From: Hyphomicrobiales bacterium
GTDB lineage: Bacteria > Pseudomonadota > Alphaproteobacteria > Rhizobiales > Beijerinckiaceae
Direction: 5' to 3'
Assembly (NCBI GenBank): GCA_025358745.1
Contig: JANYIH010000022.1
Location: 1 to 40,171, forward strand
Length of the DNA: 40,171 nt
Shown here: positions 17,505 to 26,699 of the stretch, piece after piece
Layout of the letters: the number at the start of each line of letters is the position of its first letter
How positions within the stretch are numbered: position 1 is the stretch's first letter
Notes under the pieces: model-generated
Database searches by the model: none
The model's input: the letters and a program-made list of their open reading frames with translations, nothing else
Told to the model about the DNA's origin: nothing
Made by a program: the position numbers and the translations under genes

Positions 17505-19685
17505 CTATCCGCTGATCCGCTCGACCTTGCTGACGACGGGCTTGTCGCGCAATTGCGCGATCACGGCGTTGAGATGCTGGATGTCGGTGACTTCGAGATC
17601 GAAGCGGATCTCGCGGAAATCCGGGCCCGTCGGGTTGAACACGACGGTGTCGATGTTGGCCCCGGTCTCGCCGATGGTGGACGCCACCGCGCCCAGCGCT
17701 CCGGGCTCGTTGAGCGTGGTGACGAGGATCTGGGTCGGAAACAGCGATTTCTTGGCCTGATCGAGGTCCCACCGAACGTCGAGCCATTGCTCCGGCTTGT
17801 CGTCGAAATCGATCAAGGCGGACGAGTGGATGGGATAGATGGTGATGCCCTCGCCCGGCGTGCGGATGCCGACAATGCGCTCGCCCGGCACCGCGCCGCC
17901 CTTGGGCGCGAAACGCACCGGTGTGTCGGCATCGAGCCCGCGCAACGGCAGCGCCGGGTCCTTGCCCGGCGCGCGGAACACGAGTTGGTTGGCCCTCGCC
18001 AACCCGAACCAGCCGCTCTCGTTGGGCGCAATCGCTGGCCCCGCCCTCCGCTCCTCCTGGAAATCGGGATAGATCGCGCGCACCACGTCGGCGGAATAGA
18101 TCTCCCCGCGCCCGACGCCGATGAACACGTCGTCGATCGCGTGGCGCGCCAGCCGCGGCAGCGCGGTTTTCAGTTTGGCGTCGGAGAATTTTCGCCCCGC
18201 CCGCTCGAACGCGCGCTCGACGATCTGGCGCCCCAGTCCGCCGAACTGGGCCTTCGCCGCCTCGCGCGTCGCGCGCCGGATCGCCGCGCGCGCGCGCCCC
18301 GTCACGACGATGGAATCCCAGGCGGCCGGCGGCGTGCGGCTGGCCGAGCCGGCGATCAGCACTTCGTCGCCGTTGCGCAATACCGAGATCAGCGGCGAGA
18401 GGCGGCCGTTGATCTTGCAGCCCACCGCCGAATTGCCGACGTCGGTGTGGACGGCATAGGCGAAGTCGATCGCCGTGGCGCCGCTGGGCAGCGCGATCAA
18501 CCTTCCCTTCGGCGTGAAGCAGAACACCTGATCCTGAAACAGTTCGAGCTTGGTGTGCTCCAGGAATTTTTCCGAATCGTCGCTCGACAAAGCCTCGATG
18601 ATCTGGCGCAGATTGCGATAGGCGCCGCTCTCGCCGGTATGCAGCGCGCTGCGCCCGTCCTTGTAGAGCGCGTGCGCGGCGATGCCGTATTCCGCGATCT
18701 CGTGCATGTCGTAGGTGCGGATCTGCAATTCGACCCGTTGCAGGCCGGGGCCGACGACGGTGGTGTGGATCGAGCGGTAGTCGTTCTGCTTCGGGGTCGA
18801 GATGTAATCCTTGAAGCGGCCCATGACGCTCGGCCAGGTGGTGTGCGCGACGCCGACCGCCTCATAGCAATCCTCGATCTTTTCGACGAGAATGCGGAAG
18901 CCGTAGATGTCGGAGAGCTGCTCGAAGGCGATCGAGTTGCGCTCCATCTTGCGCCAGATCGAATAGGGTTGCTTCTCGCGGCCGCGCACGTCGCATTTGA
19001 TGCCGCGGCGGGCGAACTGGTCCTTCAGCTCGGCGGCGATGCGGGCGATCAGGGCGCCGTTCTTGGATTTCAGTTCCTCCAGGCGCGCGATGATGAGTTG
19101 ATGCGCCTCCGGCATCAGATAGCGGAAGGCGAGATCCTCCAACTCGCTGCGCAGGCCCTGCATGCCCATGCGGCCGGCCAGCGGCGCATAGATCTCCAGC
19201 GTGTCCTGTGCGATGCGCGCGCGCTTGGGCGCCGGCACGTAATGCAGCGTGCGCATGTTGTGCAACCGGTCGGCGAGCTTGATCAGCAGCACGCGCGCGT
19301 CGTCGGCGATGGCGAGCAAGAGCTTGCGGAAATTCTCCGCCTGCACCGCGTGTTTGGAGGCGAAGTCGAGCTTGTTGAGCTTGGTCAGGCCGTCGACCAG
19401 GCCGCCGATCTCGACGCCGAAAACGCGGTCGAGCTCCTCGCGGGTGACGGGGGTGTCCTCGATCGTGTCATGCAGCATGGCGGCGACGATGGTGGCGTCG
19501 TCGAGCTTGAACTCGGTCAGGATGGCGGCGACTTCGAGCGGATGCGAGAAATAGGGATCGCCGCTCGCGCGCTTCTGCGCGCCATGCGCCTTCATGGCGA
19601 ACACATAGGCGCGGTTCAAGAGATCCTCGTCCGCATTCGGATTGTAGCGCCGAACTCGCTCGACCAGTTCATATTGCCGCATCAT
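17505..19685 (-). CDS. rsh: Bifunctional (p)ppGpp synthetase/hydrolase, RelA/SpoT family (Rsh)
   Basis: MMRQYELVERVRRYNPNADEDLLNRAYVFAMKAHGAQKRASGDPYFSHPLEVAAIL; HD-domain HDTIEDT; synthetase RFKDYISTPKQNDYRSIHTTV (RxKD, bifunctional type); TGS and ACT domains. N-terminal extension of ORF to 20030 rejected. Confidence 0.95.
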   Translation of the reverse strand: MMRQYELVERVRRYNPNADEDLLNRAYVFAMKAHGAQKRASGDPYFSHPLEVAAILTEFKLDDATIVAAMLHDTIEDTPVTREELDRVFGVEIGGLVDGLTKLNKLDFASKHAVQAENFRKLLLAIADDARVLLIKLADRLHNMRTLHYVPAPKRARIAQDTLEIYAPLAGRMGMQGLRSELEDLAFRYLMPEAHQLIIARLEELKSKNGALIARIAAELKDQFARRGIKCDVRGREKQPYSIWRKMERNSIAFEQLSDIYGFRILVEKIEDCYEAVGVAHTTWPSVMGRFKDYISTPKQNDYRSIHTTVVGPGLQRVELQIRTYDMHEIAEYGIAAHALYKDGRSALHTGESGAYRNLRQIIEALSSDDSEKFLEHTKLELFQDQVFCFTPKGRLIALPSGATAIDFAYAVHTDVGNSAVGCKINGRLSPLISVLRNGDEVLIAGSASRTPPAAWDSIVVTGRARAAIRRATREAAKAQFGGLGRQIVERAFERAGRKFSDAKLKTALPRLARHAIDDVFIGVGRGEIYSADVVRAIYPDFQEERRAGPAIAPNESGWFGLARANQLVFRAPGKDPALPLRGLDADTPVRFAPKGGAVPGERIVGIRTPGEGITIYPIHSSALIDFDDKPEQWLDVRWDLDQAKKSLFPTQILVTTLNEPGALGAVASTIGETGANIDTVVFNPTGPDFREIRFDLEVTDIQHLNAVIAQLRDKPVVSKVERISG

Positions 19686-19926
19686 CGTTTGGATATGCGC
19701 CTTGCCGGAGTTGAAGGTGAATCGCCAGTATCGGGACGTCGCCGCACGCGCGCAAGAGGCGGAAGCGGGGTCTGGGTCAACTCGCTCGAATTTTGTCCGG
19801 ATTCGGCGAGGGCGAATCGCCGCCTGCGTGTCGGCGCGCCTGCGTCCGACTTGACCCGAGTGCGTAAAACCCGGAAACATCGGCCCCAGGCCCGGCCGAA
19901 CGGGCGCCACGGGAGGAAAAACGCGC

Positions 19927-21165
19927 ATGACCCATCGTCTCCGCGGCGCCGTTTGCGCCGCGACCCTTGCGGCCCTGTTCGCATCGACCGCCGCGATCGC
20001 CGATTCCGCGCCGATCAAGATCGGCGTCATCGCGGAGAATCAGGCGGTCGCCGGCTCCTCGATACCCCTTGCGGCGCAGCTCGCCGCCGACGAGATCAAC
20101 GCCAAGGGCGGCGTCGACGGGCGCAAAATCGAGCTGGTCACCTACGACGACCATTCCTCTTCGGCCGAGGCGGTGCGCGCCTTCCAGCGCGCCGTCAACG
20201 ACGATCACGTCGTCGCCGTCATCGCCAGCTACACCAGCGAGGTCGTGCTGGCGCTGGAGCCGTGGGCGGCGCGGCTGAAGACGCTGATGATCACGCCGGG
20301 CGCGGCCTCCGACGTCATCACCGCCAATATCGGCAAGGATTATGACGCCAACAAATACACGTTCCACGGTTATCTCACCTCCTCCTCGATCGCCCGCCTC
20401 ACCTGCGACGCGGCCAAGGACATGCTCGTCACGGGACTGAAGATGAAGACGACGGTCGTCATGAGCGAGGACGCCGCCTGGACCAAGCCGCTCGACGCGG
20501 CCTATCTCAAATGCCTGCCGGAAATCGGGCTCAAAGTGCTCGACGAAATCCGCTTCTCGCCCGACACCACCGACTTCACGCCGATCTTCAACAAGATCGA
20601 GGGCCTCAAGCCCGACGTCATCCTCACCGGCATCAGCCATGTCGGCGTGCAGCCGACGGTGCAATGGAAGAGCCAGCAGGTTCCGATCCCGATGTTCGGC
20701 GTCTCATCCCAGGCGACCAACTCGACCTTCGCCAAGGACACCAATGGAGCGACCGAAGGCGTGCTTTATCAGGCGGTGTCGGGGCCGGGCGTCGCGGTGA
20801 GCGAGAAGACGCTGCCGTTCGTCGACGCCTTCGTCAAGAAATACGGCAACACGCCGTCCTATGCCGGCTACACCTCTTACGACGACGTCTACATCATCGC
20901 CGACGCGATCAAGCGCGCCGGCTCCACCGACGGCGACAAGCTGGTCGCCGCGATGGAGGCGACGGACTATGTCGGCACGATCGGGCGCGTGCAGTTCCTG
21001 CCCAAGGGCGACGTTCACGTGCATGGCTTGAAGACGGGCGAGGGCTTCATCACCGGCCTGTTCCTGCAATGGCAGGACGGCAAGCAGACCAACATGTGGC
21101 CGGAGAAGCTCGCCAACGGCAAGGTGAAGTTCCCCGCGTTCGTGAAGATCGGGCAGGCGAACTGA
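19927..21165 (+). CDS. Branched-chain amino acid-type ABC transporter substrate-binding protein
   Basis: Signal peptide then IKIGVIAENQAVAGSSIPLAAQLAADEINAKGGVDGRKIELVTYDDHSS, periplasmic binding fold type I. Confidence 0.9.
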   Translation: MTHRLRGAVCAATLAALFASTAAIADSAPIKIGVIAENQAVAGSSIPLAAQLAADEINAKGGVDGRKIELVTYDDHSSSAEAVRAFQRAVNDDHVVAVIASYTSEVVLALEPWAARLKTLMITPGAASDVITANIGKDYDANKYTFHGYLTSSSIARLTCDAAKDMLVTGLKMKTTVVMSEDAAWTKPLDAAYLKCLPEIGLKVLDEIRFSPDTTDFTPIFNKIEGLKPDVILTGISHVGVQPTVQWKSQQVPIPMFGVSSQATNSTFAKDTNGATEGVLYQAVSGPGVAVSEKTLPFVDAFVKKYGNTPSYAGYTSYDDVYIIADAIKRAGSTDGDKLVAAMEATDYVGTIGRVQFLPKGDVHVHGLKTGEGFITGLFLQWQDGKQTNMWPEKLANGKVKFPAFVKIGQAN

Positions 21166-21194
21166 GGCGGCCTTAGTGAATAGGGGGAGGGCGC

Positions 21195-21365
21195 CGTCAT
21201 TGCGAGCGAAGCGAAGCAAACTATCTGCGGGAGTGGAGGGCGTCGGCTCAATCTGCGTCGCGCTATGCCAGTTGATGTTTGGCCGACTCCCAACTGTCGA
21301 TCACGGAGAGTTTGGATTGCTTCGCCGAGGGAAACGCTCCGCGTTTCCCGGGGCTCGCAATGACG
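21195..21365. repeat. Long palindromic intergenic repeat (GTCATTGCGAGCGAAGCGAAGC type)
   Basis: Terminal inverted arms CGTCATTGCGAGC (21195-21207) / GCTCGCAATGACG (21353-21365), inner arm GCGAAGCAA / TTGCTTCGC, and a perfect 9-bp hairpin GGGAAACGC-TCC-GCGTTTCCC (21329-21349). Confidence 0.82.
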
Positions 21366-21404
21366 AGCAAGTTGTGACCATTAAGCAGAAGCGCAACTAG
21401 CCCC

Positions 21405-22280
21405 GTGCTGTTCTGGCAAATCCTCATCGACGGCTTCGCCATCTCCTCGCTCTATGCGCTGGGCGCGATCGGTTTCACATTGATCTTCGGCGTGACGGGC
21501 GTGCTCAATCTTTCGCACGGCAGCCTGATGGTGGCGGCCGCCGTCGCCGCCTGGGCGGCGGGCAGCTATTGGGGTTTTGGCGCGCTGTCGAGCGCGGCCG
21601 TCGGCATCGCGACCTGCCTCATCCTGGCGCTGGCGACCTATGCGCTGATCGTGCGGCGGATGCAGCTTTCGACCAAAATCCGGGAGGAGGAGAAAGAAAT
21701 CTTCATCCTCACCGCGACGCTGCTCTGGGGCATCATGATCCAGGAGGCGATCGCCTATCTCTACACCAACAACGCCAAGACGGTGCTGCCGATCGTGGAA
21801 GGCGTCATCATTCTCGCCGGCGTCAGGACGCCGCAGAACGAATTGTTCACGGCGCTGGTGTGCTGGATCGCCATCGCCGGATTGTGGCTCGCCGTCAATC
21901 GCACGCGGGCGGGCAAGATCCTGATGGCGGCGTCGATGAATCCGCGCGGCGTGACGGGGCTCGGCGTTGAATTGTCGAGCGTCTATCTCGCTGTTTGGAC
22001 GATCTATGGCGCGCTGGCGGGGGTCGCCGGCGTGTTGCTGGGGATGTTTCTGGGCGTCTCCTCCTACAGCGCCGGGCCGTTGACGGCGAGCGCCTTCTCC
22101 ATCGTCGTGCTGGGCGGGTTGGGGAGCGTCTCGGGTTCACTGATCGCGGCCTATGTCGTGGGCTATCTCGAAACCGTCACCGCCTATCTGATCTCGCCCG
22201 CCTATCGCGTGATTCCGGCGCTGCTGCTGCTGGTGATCGTGATGTACGTGCGGCCGCGCGGCCTGCTGGGGCGGCGCTGA
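21405..22280 (+). CDS. Branched-chain amino acid-type ABC transporter permease (LivH-like)
   Basis: GTG start at 21405; LIDGFAISSLYALGAIGFTLIFGVTGVLNLSHGSLMVAAA. Confidence 0.9.
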   Translation: MLFWQILIDGFAISSLYALGAIGFTLIFGVTGVLNLSHGSLMVAAAVAAWAAGSYWGFGALSSAAVGIATCLILALATYALIVRRMQLSTKIREEEKEIFILTATLLWGIMIQEAIAYLYTNNAKTVLPIVEGVIILAGVRTPQNELFTALVCWIAIAGLWLAVNRTRAGKILMAASMNPRGVTGLGVELSSVYLAVWTIYGALAGVAGVLLGMFLGVSSYSAGPLTASAFSIVVLGGLGSVSGSLIAAYVVGYLETVTAYLISPAYRVIPALLLLVIVMYVRPRGLLGRR

Positions 22281-22281
22281 G

Positions 22282-23202
22282 ATGCCGCGCGCGCTGCCTG
22301 CGCTGCTGATTGCGCTGGTTGTCTGCCTGTGTCTGGCGTTCCTGCCGCTATGGGTCTCCGGTTATGTGCTGGGCCTGCTGACGACGGCCTATTATTTCGG
22401 CGTGTTCTCGATGGCGTGGGACCTGTTGTTCGGCTTCGCCAACGAGGTCAATTTCGGGCCGACCTTTCTCATCGGGCTGGGCGCGTACACGGCCGGCATT
22501 CTCGACAATCTCTACCAGCCGCCGATCGCGGTCTGCGTCGCCGCCGGCGCGCTGGCCGCGGTCATCGGCGGCGTCGTGCTGGCTCTGCCGGCGCTGCGCG
22601 TGCGCGGCCCCTATTTCGGGCTGACGACGCTGGTCGCGGTGTTGCTGTTGCAGAATTTCGTCGTGGTGTTCTCCGACCTCACCGGCGGCGAGATCGGCCT
22701 CACCGTGCCCGACGTGATCAGCGTCAGCGACAAGATCAACTATTGGATCGCGCTCGGCTTCATGACCTTCAGCGGGCTCGTGCTCTATGGCCTGTCGCGC
22801 TCGCCGGTAGGGCTCATCCTGCAGGCGAGCGGGCAGGATGCGGTGCAGGCGGGCGCGCTCGGCTTCAACGTGGTCAAGCACAAGCTGGCGAGCTTCATCG
22901 TCTCGGCTTTGTTCTCGGGGCTCGCCGGGGCGCTGATGGTGTTCTATCTGGGCGCGGCGTCGGTCGGCACGTTCATCGACGTGACGGTCGGCGTACAGGT
23001 GATCGTCGGCGCGGTGCTGGGCGGGCGGCGCACGATTCTCGGCGGCGCGCTGGGCGCGATCTTCCTCATCAGCGCCGGCGAATTGCTTCGGCCCTTGGGG
23101 GATTTGGCGACCTTCATCGTCTCGGCGGTCGCGCTGGTTGTGGTGCTGCTCTTCCCTGGCGGGTTGATCGGCATGTTCAGCGGCTCGCGGGAGACGGCAT
23201 GA
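22282..23202 (+). CDS. Branched-chain amino acid-type ABC transporter permease (LivM-like)
   Basis: LTTAYYFGVFSMAWDLLFGFANEVNFGPTFLIGLGAYTAGIL...VRGPYFGLTTLVAVLLLQNFV. Confidence 0.9.
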   Translation: MPRALPALLIALVVCLCLAFLPLWVSGYVLGLLTTAYYFGVFSMAWDLLFGFANEVNFGPTFLIGLGAYTAGILDNLYQPPIAVCVAAGALAAVIGGVVLALPALRVRGPYFGLTTLVAVLLLQNFVVVFSDLTGGEIGLTVPDVISVSDKINYWIALGFMTFSGLVLYGLSRSPVGLILQASGQDAVQAGALGFNVVKHKLASFIVSALFSGLAGALMVFYLGAASVGTFIDVTVGVQVIVGAVLGGRRTILGGALGAIFLISAGELLRPLGDLATFIVSAVALVVVLLFPGGLIGMFSGSRETA

Positions 23203-24662
23203 GCGCGCTGGTGGTCGACAAACTGACCAAGCGCTTCGGCGGGCTCACCGCCGCGCGCGACATCAGCTTTTCCGTGGCGCCGGGGGAAATTCTGGGCCTG
23301 ATCGGCCCCAACGGCTCGGGCAAATCGACGGTGATGAAGTCGATCCTGGGCGTCGAGCGGCCCAACAGCGGCTCGGTCAAGATCAACGGCGTCGAGGTTG
23401 CGGGCTGGCCGCCGCACAAAATCGCCCGGCTCGGCGTCGGCATGGTGTTCCAGCATTCGCGGCCGCTGCATCGCCAGACCGTGCTGGAGAACATCGCGCT
23501 GGCGCTGACGCCAGATTCGCTGCTGCGGCTGTGGCCGGACCCGGCGACGATCGCGAAGGCGAAGGCGCTCGCCCGGAAGGTCGGACTGGGCGATGTGCTC
23601 GACGCCAAACCCGCGACGCTGCCGTTCGCCGATCTGCGCCGGATCGAACTCGCCAAGGCGATCGCGCGCGATCCCGCCGTGGTGCTGGTCGACGAGCCGT
23701 TCGCGGGATTGACCGCGCGCGAGACGGGCGCTTTCGCGCAACTGATCGCCGAGATGGCGCACGACGGGCACGCGGTGCTGATCGTCGATCACAACGTCAA
23801 GAGCGTCGCCTCGCTCGCGACCCGCGTGTTTGCGATGTATGTGGGCGAGCGCATTGCGGAGGGCGCGCCGCAGGAGGTGATGAACGACGAGACGGTGCGG
23901 CGCGTCTATCTCGGCGGCGAACTCAAGACCGCCGCGCGGCCGGAAAGCGCGTTCGCGGACGCGGCGACGCCGTTTCTCGCGGTCGAGGGCGTCGATGTGT
24001 TCTACGAGCGGGCGCAGGCGCTGGAGAAAGTGTCGTTGCACGTGCATCGCGGCGAGTTCGTCGCCGTGGTCGGGCTCAACGGCGCCGGCAAGACCACTTT
24101 GTTCAACGCCGTGTCGGGGCAGGTTCCCTTCAAGGGCGAGATCAAGCGCGAGGGTCGGTCGCTGCGCGGCGCAACGGCTGCGGCGATCGCGCGCGGCGGC
24201 ATCGTCCAGGCGCCCGAGGGGCGCGACCTGTTCACCGACATGACAGTGCAGGAAAATCTCGACATGGGCGGCCTGCGGCTGGAAGCCGGCGATCGGCGCG
24301 AACGGCTCGGCTGGCTGTTCGAGCTGTTTCCCCGCCTGAAAGAGCGGCTGAACCAGACCGCCGGCACGATGTCGGGCGGCGAGCAGCAGATGCTGACCAT
24401 CGCGCGCGCGTTGATGACCAAGCCAGACCTGCTGATCCTTGACGAGCCGACGCTGGGCCTTGCCCCGATCGTGCTGGAGCAGATTTCGCGCGCGCTCGAA
24501 CGCCTGCGCCAGACGACGGACATCACCGTGCTGCTCGGAGAGCAGAACGTCACCTTCGCCCTGCCGCACGCGGATCGGGTCTATGTGCTGGAGCACGCGC
24601 GTATCGTGTGGGAAGGGCCGCCCGACCGCTTCGCCGAGGAAGCGAGCGGACGTTATATATAA
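23199..24662 (+). CDS. Fused LivG-LivF-type ABC transporter ATPase with two nucleotide-binding domains
   Basis: Single ORF with two Walker A motifs (GPNGSGKST, GLNGAGKTT) and two Walker B motifs (VVLVDEPFAG, LLILDEPTLG). C-loop of NBD1 is LPFADLRRIELAKA, of NBD2 MSGGEQQMLTIARA. Start 23199 overlaps livM by 4 nt. Confidence 0.9.
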   Translation: MSALVVDKLTKRFGGLTAARDISFSVAPGEILGLIGPNGSGKSTVMKSILGVERPNSGSVKINGVEVAGWPPHKIARLGVGMVFQHSRPLHRQTVLENIALALTPDSLLRLWPDPATIAKAKALARKVGLGDVLDAKPATLPFADLRRIELAKAIARDPAVVLVDEPFAGLTARETGAFAQLIAEMAHDGHAVLIVDHNVKSVASLATRVFAMYVGERIAEGAPQEVMNDETVRRVYLGGELKTAARPESAFADAATPFLAVEGVDVFYERAQALEKVSLHVHRGEFVAVVGLNGAGKTTLFNAVSGQVPFKGEIKREGRSLRGATAAAIARGGIVQAPEGRDLFTDMTVQENLDMGGLRLEAGDRRERLGWLFELFPRLKERLNQTAGTMSGGEQQMLTIARALMTKPDLLILDEPTLGLAPIVLEQISRALERLRQTTDITVLLGEQNVTFALPHADRVYVLEHARIVWEGPPDRFAEEASGRYI

Positions 24663-24690
24663 TAAATAATTGCGAATATTGAGCATGGAT
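24655..24690. promoter_or_regulatory. AT-rich island, candidate promoter region for the Sua5/YrdC gene
   Basis: TATATATAATAAATAATTGCGAATATT contains TATAAT at 24658-24663 in an otherwise very GC-rich window; no good -35 element seen. Confidence 0.3.
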
Positions 24691-24736
24691 GCATTTTCGT
24701 CTTGACGCCGGCAAGCAGGATTTCCATCGAACGGAT

Positions 24737-25738
24737 ATGGACGGCGTTGCCACTTTCCGCGCGCGCATCGCCCGCGCCGACGAAACAGCGATCACCGAGG
24801 CTGCGGCGATTCTGCGCGCCGGCGGCCTTGTGGGCATGCCGACCGAGACCGTCTATGGCCTTGCCGGCCTTGCGACTTCGGACGCGGCAGTGGCGAAGAT
24901 TTACGCCGTCAAGGGCCGGCCGACGTTCAACCCGCTGATCGCCCATTTCGACAGCCTCGCGGCGGCGGCGCGCGAGGCCCGGCTCGACGCGACCGCCGAG
25001 CGGCTGGCGGATGCCTTCTGGCCGGGGCCGTTGACGTTGGTCGCCCCGGTGGCCGGGGATTGCCGCATCAGTCTGCTGGCGCGGGCGGGTCTCGACACGC
25101 TGGCCTTGCGCGTTCCCGGCTCCGCGACAGCGCGGGCGCTGATCGCCGCTGCGGGGGCGCCGCTCGCCGCGCCCTCCGCCAATCGCTCCGGCGCCGTCAG
25201 CCCGACGCGGGCCGAGCATGTCGCCGCCGATCTCGGCGACCGCATCGGCCTTATCCTCGACGCCGGCCCCTGCGTCTGGGGCGTCGAGTCCACGGTCGTC
25301 GCCTGCTTGGCCGAAGGGCCGCGCCTGCTGCGGCCCGGCGCGATTTCGCGCGAGCGGATCGAAGCCGCGCTCGGCGGCCCGATCGCGGAGGCGGCGCCGG
25401 GGCAGACGCCGGCCGCGCCGGGGGCGCTCGCCTCGCACTACGCGCCCAACGCTTTGCTGCGGCTCAATGCGGCGCAGGCGCCCCAAGGCGCCGTTGTGCT
25501 CGATTTCGGCGGCCGGATCGGCGCGTCCGGGCGCGGCTTGCGGCTCGATCTTTCCCCCGCCGGCGATCTTTCGGAAGCGGCGGCGAACCTGTTCGCGCAT
25601 CTGCGCGCGCTCGACGCCGCGCGTCCGGCGCTGATTGTCGTGGCGCCGATTCCCGATCGCGGCCTTGGCGCCGCGATCAACGACCGGTTGCGGCGCGCCG
25701 CCGCGCCGCGGCCCGCGCAAGGGGGCGCAGGGGCATGA
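24737..25738 (+). CDS. Sua5/YciO/YrdC-type L-threonylcarbamoyladenylate synthase
   Basis: AAAILRAGGLVGMPTETVYGLAGLATSDAAVAKIYAVKGRPTFNPLIAHF...APSANRSGAVSPTRAEHV...APGALASHYAPN; contains the C-terminal Sua5 domain. Confidence 0.92.
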   Translation: MDGVATFRARIARADETAITEAAAILRAGGLVGMPTETVYGLAGLATSDAAVAKIYAVKGRPTFNPLIAHFDSLAAAAREARLDATAERLADAFWPGPLTLVAPVAGDCRISLLARAGLDTLALRVPGSATARALIAAAGAPLAAPSANRSGAVSPTRAEHVAADLGDRIGLILDAGPCVWGVESTVVACLAEGPRLLRPGAISRERIEAALGGPIAEAAPGQTPAAPGALASHYAPNALLRLNAAQAPQGAVVLDFGGRIGASGRGLRLDLSPAGDLSEAAANLFAHLRALDAARPALIVVAPIPDRGLGAAINDRLRRAAAPRPAQGGAGA

Positions 25739-26637
25739 ACGAGCCGCTGAACTGGGACGAATTTCGCATCGTCAAGGCGATCGCCGAGACGCATTCGCTC
25801 GCCGGCGCCGCCGAGCGGCTCGGGCTTAATCATTCCACGATGTTCCGGCGACTGACGGCGCTGGAGGCGCGCCTCGGGATGCGGTTGTTCGACCGCGGCA
25901 GGTCGGGCTATCAGCCCACCGCCGCCGGGGCCGACATGGTGTCGCTGGCGACGCTGATGGGCGACACGATCGCCGAGTTCGAGCGGCGGGTCGGCCAGGA
26001 TGAGGTGAAACTGTCGGGCCTTGTCCGCGTGACGACAGTCAACTCGATCGGCGCCTTCGTTCTGCCCGGCATCTTCCTCGCCCTGCGCGCCGAACATCCC
26101 GACTTGCAGGTCGACCTCAATCTGACCGAAGCCACGCTCGACCTGTGTCAGGGCGAGGCGGACATCGCGCTGCGTTTCACGAAAGACCTCCCGGCCGAGC
26201 CTTTGACGGGGCGCCGGATCGCGCGGACGCTGTGGGCGGTTTACGCCGTCGAAGCGCTGCTGACCTCCACGGGCGAACTGGTGCCCGGTTGCCCCTGGGT
26301 ATGCCCGGCCGATACGTTCGGGCCGCTCGAGGCCCGGCGTTGGCTGGAGCGGCATGTGGAGCCAAGGCGGCGCGCGGCGGTTGCGAGCAACGATGTCGTG
26401 ATGGCGGAACTGGCGGCGCGCGGCCTCGGCGCGGCGCTGCTGCCCTGCTACGCCGCCGACCGGCCCGAACTGCAACGGGTCCGCACGGCGGATCCGGAAA
26501 TCGATCGCGAATTGTGGCTGGTGGCGCATCCCACGGTGCTGAGCGCGCCGCGCGTCCGGGCGGTGTTCGAATTCCTCGGCGACGAACTCGCCAAAAGGAG
26601 CCCGCAATTCGACGGCGAGGCGATCCCCTCCCCCTGA
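25735..26637 (+). CDS. LysR family transcriptional regulator
   Basis: N-terminal wHTH NWDEFRIVKAIAETHSLAGAAERLGLNHSTMFRRLTALEARLGMRLFDR; 4-nt overlap with the upstream gene. Confidence 0.9.
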   Translation: MNEPLNWDEFRIVKAIAETHSLAGAAERLGLNHSTMFRRLTALEARLGMRLFDRGRSGYQPTAAGADMVSLATLMGDTIAEFERRVGQDEVKLSGLVRVTTVNSIGAFVLPGIFLALRAEHPDLQVDLNLTEATLDLCQGEADIALRFTKDLPAEPLTGRRIARTLWAVYAVEALLTSTGELVPGCPWVCPADTFGPLEARRWLERHVEPRRRAAVASNDVVMAELAARGLGAALLPCYAADRPELQRVRTADPEIDRELWLVAHPTVLSAPRVRAVFEFLGDELAKRSPQFDGEAIPSP

Positions 26638-26699
26638 CGCCGCGCTTGCCCGTCGCCCCATCCTGCGGCACAGGGGGCTCAGGCGGAGACGCGCGCGGG

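Noticed and set aside
17371-17787. N-terminal extension of the GGCT-like ORF
   Set aside because: Runs through the palindromic repeat and into rsh; the family N-terminus MPLYFAYG starts at 17370.
19686-20030. N-terminal extension of RelA/SpoT
   Set aside because: Low-complexity, overlaps the divergent SBP gene; canonical Rsh start MMRQYELVERVRRYNP is at 19685.
17553-20345. 930-aa plus-strand ORF
   Set aside because: Antisense of rsh, whose HD, synthetase, TGS and ACT motifs are unambiguous.
22944-24686. 580-aa minus-strand ORF, plus similar long shadows at 15185..16669, 24653..25720, 25438..26709, 26850..27938, 28729..30147, 30229..31440, 32768..33853, 37925..40129
   Set aside because: All overlie motif-supported genes and have biased, domain-less translations.
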